Below are positions 8,820 through 16,923 of a stretch of DNA of 51,992 nt, piece by piece. Every line of letters starts with the position of its first letter. Positions within the stretch are counted from its first letter, which is position 1. The DNA is from an uncultured beta proteobacterium (GTDB taxonomy: Bacteria > Pseudomonadota > Gammaproteobacteria > Burkholderiales > Burkholderiaceae_C), in contig CAIQOO010000215.1 of NCBI GenBank assembly GCA_903873485.1, positions 1 to 51,992 on the forward strand. Direction: 5' to 3'. The notes under the pieces were generated by a model that had not been told where the DNA came from, ran no database searches, and saw only the letters and a list, made by a program, of their open reading frames with translations. The position numbers were made by a program, and so were the translations under genes.

Positions 8820-9449
8820 TTAACCCAGCGACGTGGCCTGCGCCAATTCAAGCATCTTGTCCAACAACTCCTTGAGCTTGGGACATTGGCGGTAGGCCAC
8901 ATCGGGGTCCAACCGGCCAAAAAGCTCTTTGCCATTCACCACCTTTTTATAAGACCGCTTGGTATGGGCGCTATACAAACGATCCAGCAGCTTGGCGGGT
9001 GGCTCGTCAAAGTTGACCGTTTCAGGGTGCGCCACTTTAGCTGGAAATGACTTTTTGACATCAGCCGGAAAGATTCTGGGGTCACTCAAAAGCCAAGCCT
9101 CGACTTCATGCACTGCAAAAAACTGAAAAAACCTGGGGTGCTTGACTTGATCCTCAATATGCTTTCTAGCCCAAGCGTAGCGTGCGTCAGTAGCTATCAA
9201 ATGTGATGGGTAAAAAGTCGGGCCGTACAGGTCAAGCAAAGAAATCACGGCAATCAGGTCGGCCTTGGCCGGGCCATTCAAGTGCATATTGGCTTTGAGC
9301 GGCGCGTCTTTCAACAGTGCAGCCCAACCGTCAAAACGCACGGTTCTGATGCCCACCGGCTGGTCTAAGCGGGGGTCAAGCCAGCGTTTTAGAAAAGCGG
9401 GTAAGGCAATGTCTTCGGTATGGCCTTCCACAAACAGCACAAACCTCAT
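8820..9449 (-). CDS. DUF4276 TOPRIM-like protein, partner of AAA ATPase
   Basis: A 209-residue protein of the DUF4276 type. The opening LFVEGHTEDIAL carries the Glu of a TOPRIM-like fold, LLDLYGP supplies the acidic pair, and VHEVEAWLLSDP is the characteristic later motif of this family. TOPRIM-like proteins of this kind pair with ABC-type ATPases, as in OLD-like and PARIS-like phage-defence systems, where the TOPRIM member acts as effector or nuclease. Its ATG overlaps the ATPase stop (ATGA), so the two form a translationally coupled pair. A degenerate 36-bp repeat lies in frame at 9162-9197. Defence function is inferred from family and context only. Confidence 0.82.
   Translation of the reverse strand: MRFVLFVEGHTEDIALPAFLKRWLDPRLDQPVGIRTVRFDGWAALLKDAPLKANMHLNGPAKADLIAVISLLDLYGPTFYPSHLIATDARYAWARKHIEDQVKHPRFFQFFAVHEVEAWLLSDPRIFPADVKKSFPAKVAHPETVNFDEPPAKLLDRLYSAHTKRSYKKVVNGKELFGRLDPDVAYRQCPKLKELLDKMLELAQATSLG
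9162..9197 (+). repeat. 36-bp interspersed repeat, copy I (in frame, degenerate)
   Basis: The most diverged member: it keeps TTTCTAGCCC at the left and GTAGCTAT at the right at the same distance as in other copies, with a poorly kept middle. It lies within the DUF4276 gene, encoding roughly IATDARYAWARK on the minus strand. Membership is tentative. Confidence 0.4.
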
Positions 9450-10627
9450 GCCATTTGCTCCAGTTCACCCGACTTGAACAGGCTACCCAGCGAGTATTCC
9501 TTCAGCCAGTAATCTAGTTGACCGGCATCGAGCGTGTGCAGCGTGGTTTCACCATTGGCCCACTTGGCCACCGTGGTGGTGGGCCTGACCTCGGTGAATG
9601 CATCGAGAAACTGGGGCGAATGGGTAGTGAAAATAATCTGCGCCCGCCTGGAAGCCTCCACTGCAAATTCCGCAATCAGGGGCAGCATGGCCGGGTGCAA
9701 GCCAGTTTCTGGCTCGTCAATGGCAATCACCGGTGCCAGCGACGGACTGGCCAGCACGGTCAGTAAAAACAAAAAGCGCAACGTGCCGTCTGAAAGTTCA
9801 GCCGCTGACTGTTCACGCTTTAGCGACTTCCAGCGGATGCGCAGTTGAATGCGCTGATCGGCAGCAGGCGGGAAAACCAGCTCTTCAAAATCATCGCCAA
9901 AGGCGGCCTGCATGGCGGCGTTGATGTCGTTTTTAAAGTCCCGGTCACCGGTGTAAAGGGTATGCAGCACAGAGACCAGGTTTTGCCCATCGGGGTCAAC
10001 CCGCTTTTCCATGCGCGATATGGCTGATTGGCGGATGGAAGCTTCAGGGCGGGTATCCAGATCGCGGTAAATGGCGAAAGACACAAGCTGCCGTTGAAAC
10101 GCCGGTATGGCATTGTTGATGGTGAAGGGACCGGCGGAAATGGACAGTAGACTTTCTTCGTCCGACACATATTCACCCGGCGTGACAAAAGTGCGTTCGC
10201 TGTCATCAAAAATGATGGCATGACTGCCAACGCGTTCTAAAAATTTGAATGGCTTCTTTTCGGTTTTTTTTCTTTGCTTGACAGAGTTGATCAGGCGTTC
10301 GTTGTCAACTCTATAGGTGCTGCTGGCACCAAGTCGAACCAGCTCAAACTCGTAGCACTCTGGGTCAACCGAATGGTCAGGCTTGACTTCGATAACAAAT
10401 TTGATCGACCGGGCCACACCATCCCAAACAATGGGATCCATGCCGCCAAGCGATTGAATCGTCTTACCCAATTTGCCTTGTGCAGAGATTGAGATCAATT
10501 CAAGGCATCGCAATAAGTTAGATTTACCTGAGCCGTTGGGACCAATGATGATGTTGAGATTACTTGGTGACCAGATTAGGTTTTTTAAAGAACGAAAGCC
10601 TTCGATATGCAATCTAATAATTTTCAC
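9446..10627 (-). CDS. AAA/ABC-type ATPase (OLD/RecF-like) of putative defence pair
   Basis: A 393-residue ATPase of the AAA_21/OLD-like group. Walker A is GPNGSGKS at residues 29-36, the ABC signature-like segment is ELSDGTLRFLFLL, Walker B is VIAIDEPETGLHP, and the switch His is in TTHSPQFLDAF. It starts with the usual RLHIEGFRSLKN strand. The initiation codon is GTG at 10627, with a good ribosome site (GGAAGGAT) upstream. It is coupled by ATGA to the DUF4276 gene. Such ATPases sense invading DNA or phage proteins and control a TOPRIM or nuclease partner. The upstream gap is AT-rich with a promoter-like sequence, so the pair may be transcribed on its own, unlike the tightly overlapped genes around it. 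Confidence 0.87.
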   Translation of the reverse strand: MKIIRLHIEGFRSLKNLIWSPSNLNIIIGPNGSGKSNLLRCLELISISAQGKLGKTIQSLGGMDPIVWDGVARSIKFVIEVKPDHSVDPECYEFELVRLGASSTYRVDNERLINSVKQRKKTEKKPFKFLERVGSHAIIFDDSERTFVTPGEYVSDEESLLSISAGPFTINNAIPAFQRQLVSFAIYRDLDTRPEASIRQSAISRMEKRVDPDGQNLVSVLHTLYTGDRDFKNDINAAMQAAFGDDFEELVFPPAADQRIQLRIRWKSLKREQSAAELSDGTLRFLFLLTVLASPSLAPVIAIDEPETGLHPAMLPLIAEFAVEASRRAQIIFTTHSPQFLDAFTEVRPTTTVAKWANGETTLHTLDAGQLDYWLKEYSLGSLFKSGELEQMA

Positions 10628-10685
10628 TACTTATCCTTCCTTGAATCGATCAAACCAGATATACAAGCAAAAAAACTATATATCC

Positions 10686-10714
10686 AGCATATTTTCATCA
10701 TTCCACATTGTCAC
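10686..10714 (-). promoter_or_regulatory. Possible sigma-70 promoter for the ATPase-DUF4276 pair
   Basis: On the minus strand GTGACA (10714-10709) is followed after 17 bases by TATGCT (10691-10686). This lies about 60 bases before the GTG start at 10627, in the AT-rich 111-base gap after the FRG gene. It was found by eye. Confidence 0.4.
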
Positions 10715-10738
10715 ATGAATAAAAATTTAATCAATAAT

Positions 10739-11689
10739 TTATTTTTTAATACAGTGAATTTTGGTTAAATAATCAGCAACCTTATCCATCTCCGGATATA
10801 CATATGGCTTGGTAACACCCAGTCTTGAAAGCGATTTCTGATCAATGGCGCTGCCAATACATATCTTGGTCAGTTTGCGTATCGGGTGAAAGTCAGATGC
10901 AAGTGATGCATCAAGGCGCAGCACATTGGTCAAACTCGTATCGTTCACTAGAAGTTTGATGGATTTGGCTGCGTCTGTCAGGTTCATGCCAAACAGCAAA
11001 AAAGCACCCTTTTGCCCAAGTAATCTCGCATTCGTGTATTTTGGTTTAACGCACAACACTGAAAAAAGATGTGCGGGATCAATCAGAGCGCGGAAATAGG
11101 TTTTCTCCTCGCAAATATCATGCAGCAGAAAATGAACGCTGGTTTTCTTGTTAAATCCATCTCTATCATGCAGAAAATGCGCCGCATCTCGGTGCAAGGC
11201 TGTCTTTGACTTATCGGTTGTTGCGCCGTCTACCAAAGGGGATTTGGCCAGATTAGCCATCACGCTGACAGCATCTGAATCGTAGTATTTCACCATCTCG
11301 TGATCAATCTCCAGCACATACAGCACGCCAGTCGCACCATCTTTCCGATTATCCAATGCAAAATATAATGCGCTAAGCACATCTTCACTCATATCCAGCA
11401 TGCGAGTAGGAGCCTGATAATGTTGCATGCGTGCCAGTTTGTCAAAGGCGGTCTTATCGGCGGTAAATTCATGGTCGTTAAAACGTTGCATTTCCCGATA
11501 AATTCGGTGCTCACGTTCCAAAAATCCCCGAAAAACAGAAGGCGTTAGTGCATGCTCGCGATGATCTGCGTTTTCACCACGAAAGTACAGCAAATTTTCT
11601 TCATTCGTTTTTACAATTGAAAGGACTTCCTTGATTAGTGCATCAATACTTGCAACTTCAATAATGTCAACCTCAAATTTTATTGCCAT
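10739..11689 (-). CDS. FRG domain-containing protein
   Basis: A 316-residue cytosolic protein with an FRG domain in its first half: YFRGENADH near residues 35-43 (the FRG signature), LTPSVFRGFL, then LARMQHYQAPTRMLDMSEDV and LSALYFALDNR, which match the conserved core of the family. The biochemical activity of FRG domains is not settled. They recur in phage-defence and toxin settings. The gene is lower in GC than the phosphatase and FHA genes, as are the gaps on either side (10628-10738 and 11690-11744). It sits directly before the ATPase-DUF4276 pair on the same strand and may form a three-gene defence module with it, or be a separate insertion. Confidence 0.82.
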   Translation of the reverse strand: MAIKFEVDIIEVASIDALIKEVLSIVKTNEENLLYFRGENADHREHALTPSVFRGFLEREHRIYREMQRFNDHEFTADKTAFDKLARMQHYQAPTRMLDMSEDVLSALYFALDNRKDGATGVLYVLEIDHEMVKYYDSDAVSVMANLAKSPLVDGATTDKSKTALHRDAAHFLHDRDGFNKKTSVHFLLHDICEEKTYFRALIDPAHLFSVLCVKPKYTNARLLGQKGAFLLFGMNLTDAAKSIKLLVNDTSLTNVLRLDASLASDFHPIRKLTKICIGSAIDQKSLSRLGVTKPYVYPEMDKVADYLTKIHCIKK

Positions 11690-11744
11690 GGTTATACACT
11701 TATAAGATTAGTTTTATCGGAAAAGACTATTTTCTGCCTAATAA

Positions 11745-13829
11745 TTAAGGCGCTGGCTTAAGCTGCACCCAAGCCTTCCCATCGAAGCGTATCACCGAAT
11801 TGTTATTGCAAACCAGTTCGCGATATCCATTACTCTGGGTCTTAAGGACACCAACGCGGCTGCAGTAAGTGTCTGGCACAAAATCAATTTTCTGAGTCAA
11901 ACCATCAGGAAGGGGCAAAGTGCATGAAGTGTAAACTTGATGTCTCCACCAGAAATAACACGAAATTATCTCGAACTTACCGTCCATATCCAGATCGACA
12001 TCCATCGTGCCATTTTCATCATATTCATTAAGTATCTTGACCTCAGCGGTAGTCTCAAGCACGCGGTGCTGTGTGCTTCGCACTTTAATCGCCTTACGCC
12101 CGTCAAAACCCCAGTATTCAGTTGCGTCGTCAGACACGGACTTGACTAGGGAACGGCCACCTTCAGTCACGATTTTTCCACCATCGACCGGGGCCATAAC
12201 AATTTTGCCATCCACAACGGTGATGAACATGGAGTCATTCATTTGCCCAGAGCCTCCATAGTTGCGTGTAATTTCAACGAGTGCATCCATGATGCCGTCG
12301 CCGTTGAAGTCTTTCTGTGCTATCAGGGCAACAGGTGTTTTACCGGGCTCTTCACCAGGCACTTCGATGCGCTTATCGTTGATCAAAGCAAACACAGTGG
12401 TTCCCGGGCTATTAGGGAAGTATTCAAATGATTTCTTTTCTTGTATATATCTGACGGTTGCGGCTTTTAAGGCACCGCTGCCCACCGCCGCAACAGGTTT
12501 CATCTCGGGTGTTGCCTCTACTGAACCGGGCTCGGAAACAATCGGCACTGTTTTCGTATCTTTTAAGTTTCCGCTGCCCGCCGCCGAAATAGGTTTCATG
12601 CCGGGTTTTGCCTCTACTGAACCAGGTTCGGCAGCAGTCGGAACTGTTTTCATTTCCTCTCTGTTAGCTATAACCACAAATGAAATGACGATCACTAATG
12701 CCAGTGCGAGGATTGCCCTAAATACTTTCTCGCCTATTTTTGTTTTGTCCTGATTCGAATCGATAGGGTTTTGTCTTACTATCTCGTCCCGACCGGGAAA
12801 TTCAACCTTATTGAGATTCGGTAAATCTTTTTCTTGCACCGCAGCGGGCTCACTTCCCTCCAACAGCAACGCCTGAAACGCCATCATCCGTTGCGGTCGA
12901 TTCTTGTGATCATTGGCCAGCCCTAGCCGAAGCGCCTCGGCCAGCCTTGCTGATACCCCCAGCGCAGGGATGTCCAGTTCATCTTTCGATAACCTCTCCG
13001 TCGCAGGCGGCGGCGCTGCCCCCGCCACTGCGTGATAAAGCACCGCCGCACTGGCATAAATATCCGTCCATGGCCCTTGCTCGCCGCGTCGGTGGTATTG
13101 CTCGTATGGCGCATAGCCTTCAGACAGCACCACCGACAGGCTGCGGCTGCGCTCGCTCATGGCTTGGCGGGCTGCCCCAAAGTCCAGCAAAATGGCCCGG
13201 TTGCCGGTGGTCAGGTAGATGTTTTGCGGCTTGATGTCGCGGTGCAGAAAGTTTTTGGCATGGACTTCGCGCAGGCCGTCCAGAATCGGCATCAGGATGT
13301 CCACTGCCGTTTTCTCTGGCAATTTGCCTTGTGGCTGCTGCGCCAGATAGTCGGCCAGCGTGATGCCGTCGTAATAGTCCATCACCAGATAGCCGGTGCC
13401 GTTTTCTTCAAAGAAGTTGCGTACCCGCACGATATTGGCGTGATCAAACCGGGCCAGCGTGCGGGCTTCTTGCAGAAACTGGGTCAGGCCGTAGCGAAAG
13501 TGCTCCGCATCGTCAGCAGAGTGCGCACTGATGGTGGCATGGTCGCCGTCGCGCCCGGCCAAGTCACGCGGCAGGTACTCCTTGATGGCGACTTTGGTTT
13601 CCAGCTTGGTATCAAACGCCAGATAGGTGATACCAAAACCGCCCGGCTTGCCCAGCACTTTGCCGATCAGGTATTGGCCGTTGTGCAGCAGCGTGCGGTG
13701 TGGCAAGACCAACGGGCCACGCTTTTGGCTTTCGTCATAGCAGCAATGCGGGCAGATGCTGGTGTGGTGGCCCTTGTCGGCAAAGCAGCCGGGGCAAAGC
13801 GTGGCGAGGGGTGTGGCTGCGCTGGTCAT
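11745..13829 (-). CDS. Membrane-anchored Ser/Thr protein kinase with zinc ribbon and periplasmic domain
   Basis: A 694-residue eukaryote-like kinase. Residues 12-30 form a CxxC...CxxC zinc ribbon (CPGCFADKGHH, CPHCC). The kinase domain spans about residues 53-320: glycine loop GKPGGFGITYLAFD, catalytic Lys83 in VAIKEYLP, HRDIKPQN with Asp197, and DFG at 215-217, so it should be active. A membrane helix at 369-387 (FRAILALALVIVISFVVIA) is followed by two 32-residue tandem repeats (392-455) and an outside domain with calcium-loop-like segments (DFNGDGIMDALVE, DENGTMDVDLDMDG), resembling FG-GAP/VCBS-type repeats. It is the central writer of the cluster's phospho-signalling; two PP2C phosphatases and four FHA proteins encoded nearby are likely erasers and readers. 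Confidence 0.92.
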   Translation of the reverse strand: MTSAATPLATLCPGCFADKGHHTSICPHCCYDESQKRGPLVLPHRTLLHNGQYLIGKVLGKPGGFGITYLAFDTKLETKVAIKEYLPRDLAGRDGDHATISAHSADDAEHFRYGLTQFLQEARTLARFDHANIVRVRNFFEENGTGYLVMDYYDGITLADYLAQQPQGKLPEKTAVDILMPILDGLREVHAKNFLHRDIKPQNIYLTTGNRAILLDFGAARQAMSERSRSLSVVLSEGYAPYEQYHRRGEQGPWTDIYASAAVLYHAVAGAAPPPATERLSKDELDIPALGVSARLAEALRLGLANDHKNRPQRMMAFQALLLEGSEPAAVQEKDLPNLNKVEFPGRDEIVRQNPIDSNQDKTKIGEKVFRAILALALVIVISFVVIANREEMKTVPTAAEPGSVEAKPGMKPISAAGSGNLKDTKTVPIVSEPGSVEATPEMKPVAAVGSGALKAATVRYIQEKKSFEYFPNSPGTTVFALINDKRIEVPGEEPGKTPVALIAQKDFNGDGIMDALVEITRNYGGSGQMNDSMFITVVDGKIVMAPVDGGKIVTEGGRSLVKSVSDDATEYWGFDGRKAIKVRSTQHRVLETTAEVKILNEYDENGTMDVDLDMDGKFEIISCYFWWRHQVYTSCTLPLPDGLTQKIDFVPDTYCSRVGVLKTQSNGYRELVCNNNSVIRFDGKAWVQLKPAP
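12465..12656 (-). repeat. 96-bp tandem repeat inside the kinase gene (two copies)
   Basis: Two adjacent 96-bp units encode a 32-residue Pro/Glu/Ala/Gly-rich repeat at residues 392-423 and 424-455 of the kinase. Key shared words are KTVP, EPGSVEA, MKP and GSG-LK. The repeat forms a flexible linker between the membrane helix and the outer domain, and copy number could vary between strains. Confidence 0.88.
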
Positions 13830-13892
13830 TGATTTTTACTACCCCTGGGTTGTTGGCCTGATTTTGACAGCAAAAGCTGCGCCAGTTTGATG

Positions 13893-14882
13893 TCAATGGC
13901 TGGCAAACACGACCGACAGGCTGGGGGCGTCCAACACCGCATCCGTCCATTGTTCAAGTTGCTCAAGGCTTGCTGCTTGCAGTCGGGCCAGGGAGGCTTC
14001 TGGCAAGTCACCAAAGCGGCGGCGCAGCAGCCGCTGCAAAATGTTGACGGCTTCTTTTTGACGACCTTCAACCTCGCCTTCAATTTTGCCTTCAATCTTG
14101 CCCTTCGCACGTTCCGAGCGTCGCTCGCTGATCTCGTCGCGCAGCGCACGTTCGCGCACAAACGCCTGGATGCGGGTTTCTTCGTCCGCGCTAAAGTCTT
14201 TGAGACGCTCCAGCGCCTGTTGGACTGGGGCATAAGCGATCTGGGTCATGGTGGTTTCCTCTTGCCAATGTTCAAAAAATGTCAACCAGGCGGCCAGTCC
14301 GGGCTGGACACCGCCCAGCCGGTCGGCCTTGCGCATTTCAATGATATTGAGCTGCAACTCGCGCCCGAGTCGCACGGCGGGCTGCCAGCGGTCGCGCATC
14401 TCAAAACACCACACCGCCTGCTGCTGCTGGGCTGGCTCTTCAAACAGGTCAAAGTCGAGCAGATGAATGCCAATGGCGGGCTTGAGCTGGTCGTAATCTT
14501 GTCCGCCCTTGAGTTGCCCGGTCAGGGTATTGGCCAGATAGTAGGTGCTGCGCGGGCTATAGGTGTTGAAACGGCGCACTTGCATTTCGATGTTGAAGTG
14601 GCTGCCTGCGTCATCGCGGGCCAGCAGGTCAAGCACGATGAATTTGCCGGTCAGCTCGGCCGGGGTGATGTGCGGGTTGAGCACCTGCACCACTTGTACC
14701 GGTGCCTCGTCGCTGCGCACGTCGTTGATCAGCGCGGCCAGCAGTTCGGGGGCATTGGCAAACAGCTTTTTGAAAACGAAGTCGTTTTTGGGGTCGAGCA
14801 AAGGTGCCGGGCTGGCCGGTGGGCGCAGATGCGGGCTGGCTTGGGGCGTTGCGGCTGGCATCTGGAGTGGTTTCTTTTTCAT
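13893..14882 (-). CDS. Rpn-family PD-(D/E)XK nuclease/transposase-like protein with DUF4351
   Basis: A 329-residue protein of the Rpn (recombination-promoting nuclease, YhgA-like) group. It opens with LLDPKNDFVFKKLF, the usual family start. The nuclease core is FIVLDLLARDDAGSHFNIEMQ-like, with acidic residues and a Glu-x-Gln (IEMQ) corresponding to the PD-(D/E)XK site. After residue 240 comes a charged, Lys/Glu/Gly-rich linker (KGKIEGKIEGEVEG), then a C-terminal DUF4351-type helix bundle (LQRLLRRRFGDLPEASLARL). Rpn proteins can nick DNA and promote RecA-independent recombination, and some act in phage defence. It lies between the kinase gene and an FHA gene with short gaps on the same strand. 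It may be a passenger in the cluster. Confidence 0.82.
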   Translation of the reverse strand: MKKKPLQMPAATPQASPHLRPPASPAPLLDPKNDFVFKKLFANAPELLAALINDVRSDEAPVQVVQVLNPHITPAELTGKFIVLDLLARDDAGSHFNIEMQVRRFNTYSPRSTYYLANTLTGQLKGGQDYDQLKPAIGIHLLDFDLFEEPAQQQQAVWCFEMRDRWQPAVRLGRELQLNIIEMRKADRLGGVQPGLAAWLTFFEHWQEETTMTQIAYAPVQQALERLKDFSADEETRIQAFVRERALRDEISERRSERAKGKIEGKIEGEVEGRQKEAVNILQRLLRRRFGDLPEASLARLQAASLEQLEQWTDAVLDAPSLSVVFASH

Positions 14883-14927
14883 TTGCTGGTGCGAAAGCGC
14901 AAAAGTGCTGCACTGCGGCCTTGGCCT

Positions 14928-15506
14928 CTAAACCCACTTGAAACGGTCACCGCAAAACGGCACAAACAGCAGCTTGGTTTGACCCATTTCGATGTTGTCA
15001 TAGGGCTTCAATTCAGTCGGAGTGGCGACTTCGTCATCGTTAAGGTAAATGATGCCCCGACCCTCGCCAGGTGTGAGCAAGTAGCTATTCTTTTTGGGGT
15101 TGAAACTGATCACGGCGTGGTTGTCGCGCGAGATGGCATCGTCACCGCCGATGCAAATGTCCATGCTGGGGTCGCGCCCGACAAAGTTGCGTTCACTGCG
15201 GATGCGGTAGTCGCGGCCTTTTTCGGGGCCTTCTATGCACACCAGCCAGCCCACCACCGGGTCGATGCCCATTTTTTTGCGCACCACGCCCACGGTGGCA
15301 CCGGGGTCGCGCTCGGCAAAGGCGGGTTTGGCCTGGCCTCTGGCTACCGTGGGGCTGTCTCCATTTGGCCGGGCTGGGGCAGCGTAGCCGGTGCGTGCGG
15401 CAGCAAGCGTGGGCTGAATGTGCAAATTGGTCACACCGCAGGATGGGCAGGTGGTGTGCTTGTCTGAATCAAAATAGTGACCGCTGTCACAACGCTTCAT
15501 GGCCAT
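14928..15506 (-). CDS. FHA domain protein with N-terminal zinc ribbon
   Basis: A 192-residue protein. A zinc ribbon lies at the start (KRCDSGHYFDSDKHTTCPSC). A Pro/Ala/Gly-rich linker follows. The FHA domain fills the second half: NFVGRDPSMDICI, ISRDNHAVISF (one residue longer than the usual SRxHA spacing) and a turn near EGRGIIYLNDDEV in place of the common STNGT. The ATG at 15506 has the ribosome site AAGGGAC six bases upstream; a longer frame to 15521 lacks this. It resembles the FHA/zinc-ribbon protein at 8384-8812 with the domain order reversed. It probably binds phosphorylated partners of the cluster kinase. Confidence 0.83.
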   Translation of the reverse strand: MAMKRCDSGHYFDSDKHTTCPSCGVTNLHIQPTLAAARTGYAAPARPNGDSPTVARGQAKPAFAERDPGATVGVVRKKMGIDPVVGWLVCIEGPEKGRDYRIRSERNFVGRDPSMDICIGGDDAISRDNHAVISFNPKKNSYLLTPGEGRGIIYLNDDEVATPTELKPYDNIEMGQTKLLFVPFCGDRFKWV

Positions 15507-15544
15507 GAATGTCCCTTGCATTTATTGCTGGTGTGATTGTCTGC

Positions 15545-16183
15545 CTACCGAATAGTGACCTGGCCCTGTGCGCCAACGCTCACTGTTGCCACCAAATATT
15601 TTTCTTGTTTTACCGATAGCCTGGTGGCTGGCAGTGCCGTAGCACCATCGCGGTGAATGACGCTGCCTGTCACAACAGGCGTGTCATTGACCCCGTGAAG
15701 ATTGTAGAGCGTGGCATAAACGCGGTAGTCGCCAGCGGCAGCGCTGGGGTTGCGCCAGACTTCATTGCCGGGGCCATACTGGCTGTCAACGCTGAGTTCG
15801 CCGGGCTGGCCCGGATAGGTCTTGTTTTCGTACCAGAATTCTGTGCCGCCGGGGTCCACCACATGCAGGTCAACATCCTGGTATTGGGTGTCCCACTGGA
15901 TATGCACCAGCAGGAAGGTTTTGGCAAGCTGCTGGGCGGCGGCATCGGCACGCTGGCGGCTTTGGTCGGCCTCGGCCTGGGCGGCTTGTGCCGTCTGAAC
16001 TGCCTGGCGGGCGGTGTCTTGCGCAGCGCGAGCTTGTTTGAGTTCTTGTTGGTAGTCGATCGACTCCTTTTTGTAATACGGCAGCAAGATGACCATGATG
16101 ATCAAAAACGCGCCCATAGCCCCCGAGATCACGTCGAGCATCGACAGGTTGAAGATGTTGATGTCGCGGTTGCGTCGCCTCAT
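15545..16183 (-). CDS. ExbD/MotB-like membrane protein with C-terminal DUF2135-like domain
   Basis: A 212-residue protein. The N-terminus RRRNRDINIFNLSMLDVISG followed by a single helix (AMGAFLIIMVILLPYY) resembles ExbD/TolR/MotB-type stator proteins; an Asp sits just before the helix (MLDVISGAMG). Next is a coiled-coil stretch rich in Ala, Gln and Arg (about residues 45-90). The C-terminal domain has WDTQYQDVDLHVVDPGGTEF, YPGQPGELSVDSQYGPG and GDYRVYATLYNLHG, similar to DUF2135-type beta domains and predicted to lie in the periplasm. The ATG at 16183 overlaps the stop of the PP2C gene (ATGA), which fixes the start; a longer frame is only an extension into that gene. It is the likely partner of the ExbB-like protein at 7620-8387. 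Confidence 0.8.
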   Translation of the reverse strand: MRRRNRDINIFNLSMLDVISGAMGAFLIIMVILLPYYKKESIDYQQELKQARAAQDTARQAVQTAQAAQAEADQSRQRADAAAQQLAKTFLLVHIQWDTQYQDVDLHVVDPGGTEFWYENKTYPGQPGELSVDSQYGPGNEVWRNPSAAAGDYRVYATLYNLHGVNDTPVVTGSVIHRDGATALPATRLSVKQEKYLVATVSVGAQGQVTIR

Positions 16184-16923
16184 GGCTGCGCTTCCAGACA
16201 AAAAATTGCTGTCGCGGTGTAGTTGTCGTGGCTGGCAGGGGCGTGGTGCTTCAGGATCAGCGCCATTTGGTTCAGCCAGTCGGTCGGTGTGGATGATTTG
16301 GCCAGCGTGGCCTGCATGTCTGCCTCGGTGACAAACTCCCAGAAACCATCGGTACACAGCAAAAAGGCATCGCCTGCTTGCAATGCCACCGCCTTATCCA
16401 GAATGGTGCTGCGCAATTTGCCGCTGTTGCCCAGGCTGCGGGTCAGGCGATTGCGGTCTTCGTGGTGGCGAATTGCCTCCGGGCTGAGGTTACCGGCATC
16501 CACCATCATCTGCGGCACGCTGTGATCTTTGGTCTGCCCCACGATCAGGCCGTTGGCAAAATGGTAGAGCCGCGAGTCGCCGACATGCGCCCACCAGGCT
16601 TGTACATCCTGCAACATCAGCAACACCACGGTACTGCGCATGGCGCTCAGCCGGTCATGGTCTTGCTGGCCTTGCAAAATGGCTTGATGTGCCAGGGCCA
16701 GCAGGCGGCCCAAATGCTCGCCGGAAAATTCAGGCGTGTTTTGGCAGGCATCCATGATGGTATTGACTGCCAGGTTTGATGCCACATCACCGCCGCCGTG
16801 GCCACCGAGTCCGTCTGCCACCACCCAGCAGCCCTGCCCCTGCGAGAGCTGCAGGCTGTTGGCTGCATCTTCGTTGACCTTTCGGCCACCGGGGTGTGAC
16901 AGTGTGGCGTGGGCAAATTTCAT
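16180..16923 (-). CDS. PP2C-type Ser/Thr protein phosphatase (second of two)
   Basis: A 247-residue phosphatase with the full PP2C motif set: RKVNEDAANS (Asp19), WVVADGLGGHGGG (Asp37), AMRSTVVLLML, AHVGDSRLYHF, LTRSLGN, LLCTDGFWEFV and SHDNYTATAIF (Asp233). No signal peptide or membrane helix is present. It overlaps the upstream protease-FHA gene by ATGA and the downstream ExbD-like gene by ATGA, so three genes are tightly coupled. It differs clearly in sequence from the PP2C at 5159-5947, so the two are not a recent duplication. Its likely targets are the kinase or proteins the kinase modifies. Confidence 0.93.
   Translation of the reverse strand: MKFAHATLSHPGGRKVNEDAANSLQLSQGQGCWVVADGLGGHGGGDVASNLAVNTIMDACQNTPEFSGEHLGRLLALAHQAILQGQQDHDRLSAMRSTVVLLMLQDVQAWWAHVGDSRLYHFANGLIVGQTKDHSVPQMMVDAGNLSPEAIRHHEDRNRLTRSLGNSGKLRSTILDKAVALQAGDAFLLCTDGFWEFVTEADMQATLAKSSTPTDWLNQMALILKHHAPASHDNYTATAIFCLEAQP

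Noticed and set aside
13887..15467. 526-codon forward open frame
   Set aside because: It is antisense to the Rpn-type and FHA genes and has only His/Gln/Ala-rich sequence typical of shadow frames in GC-rich DNA.
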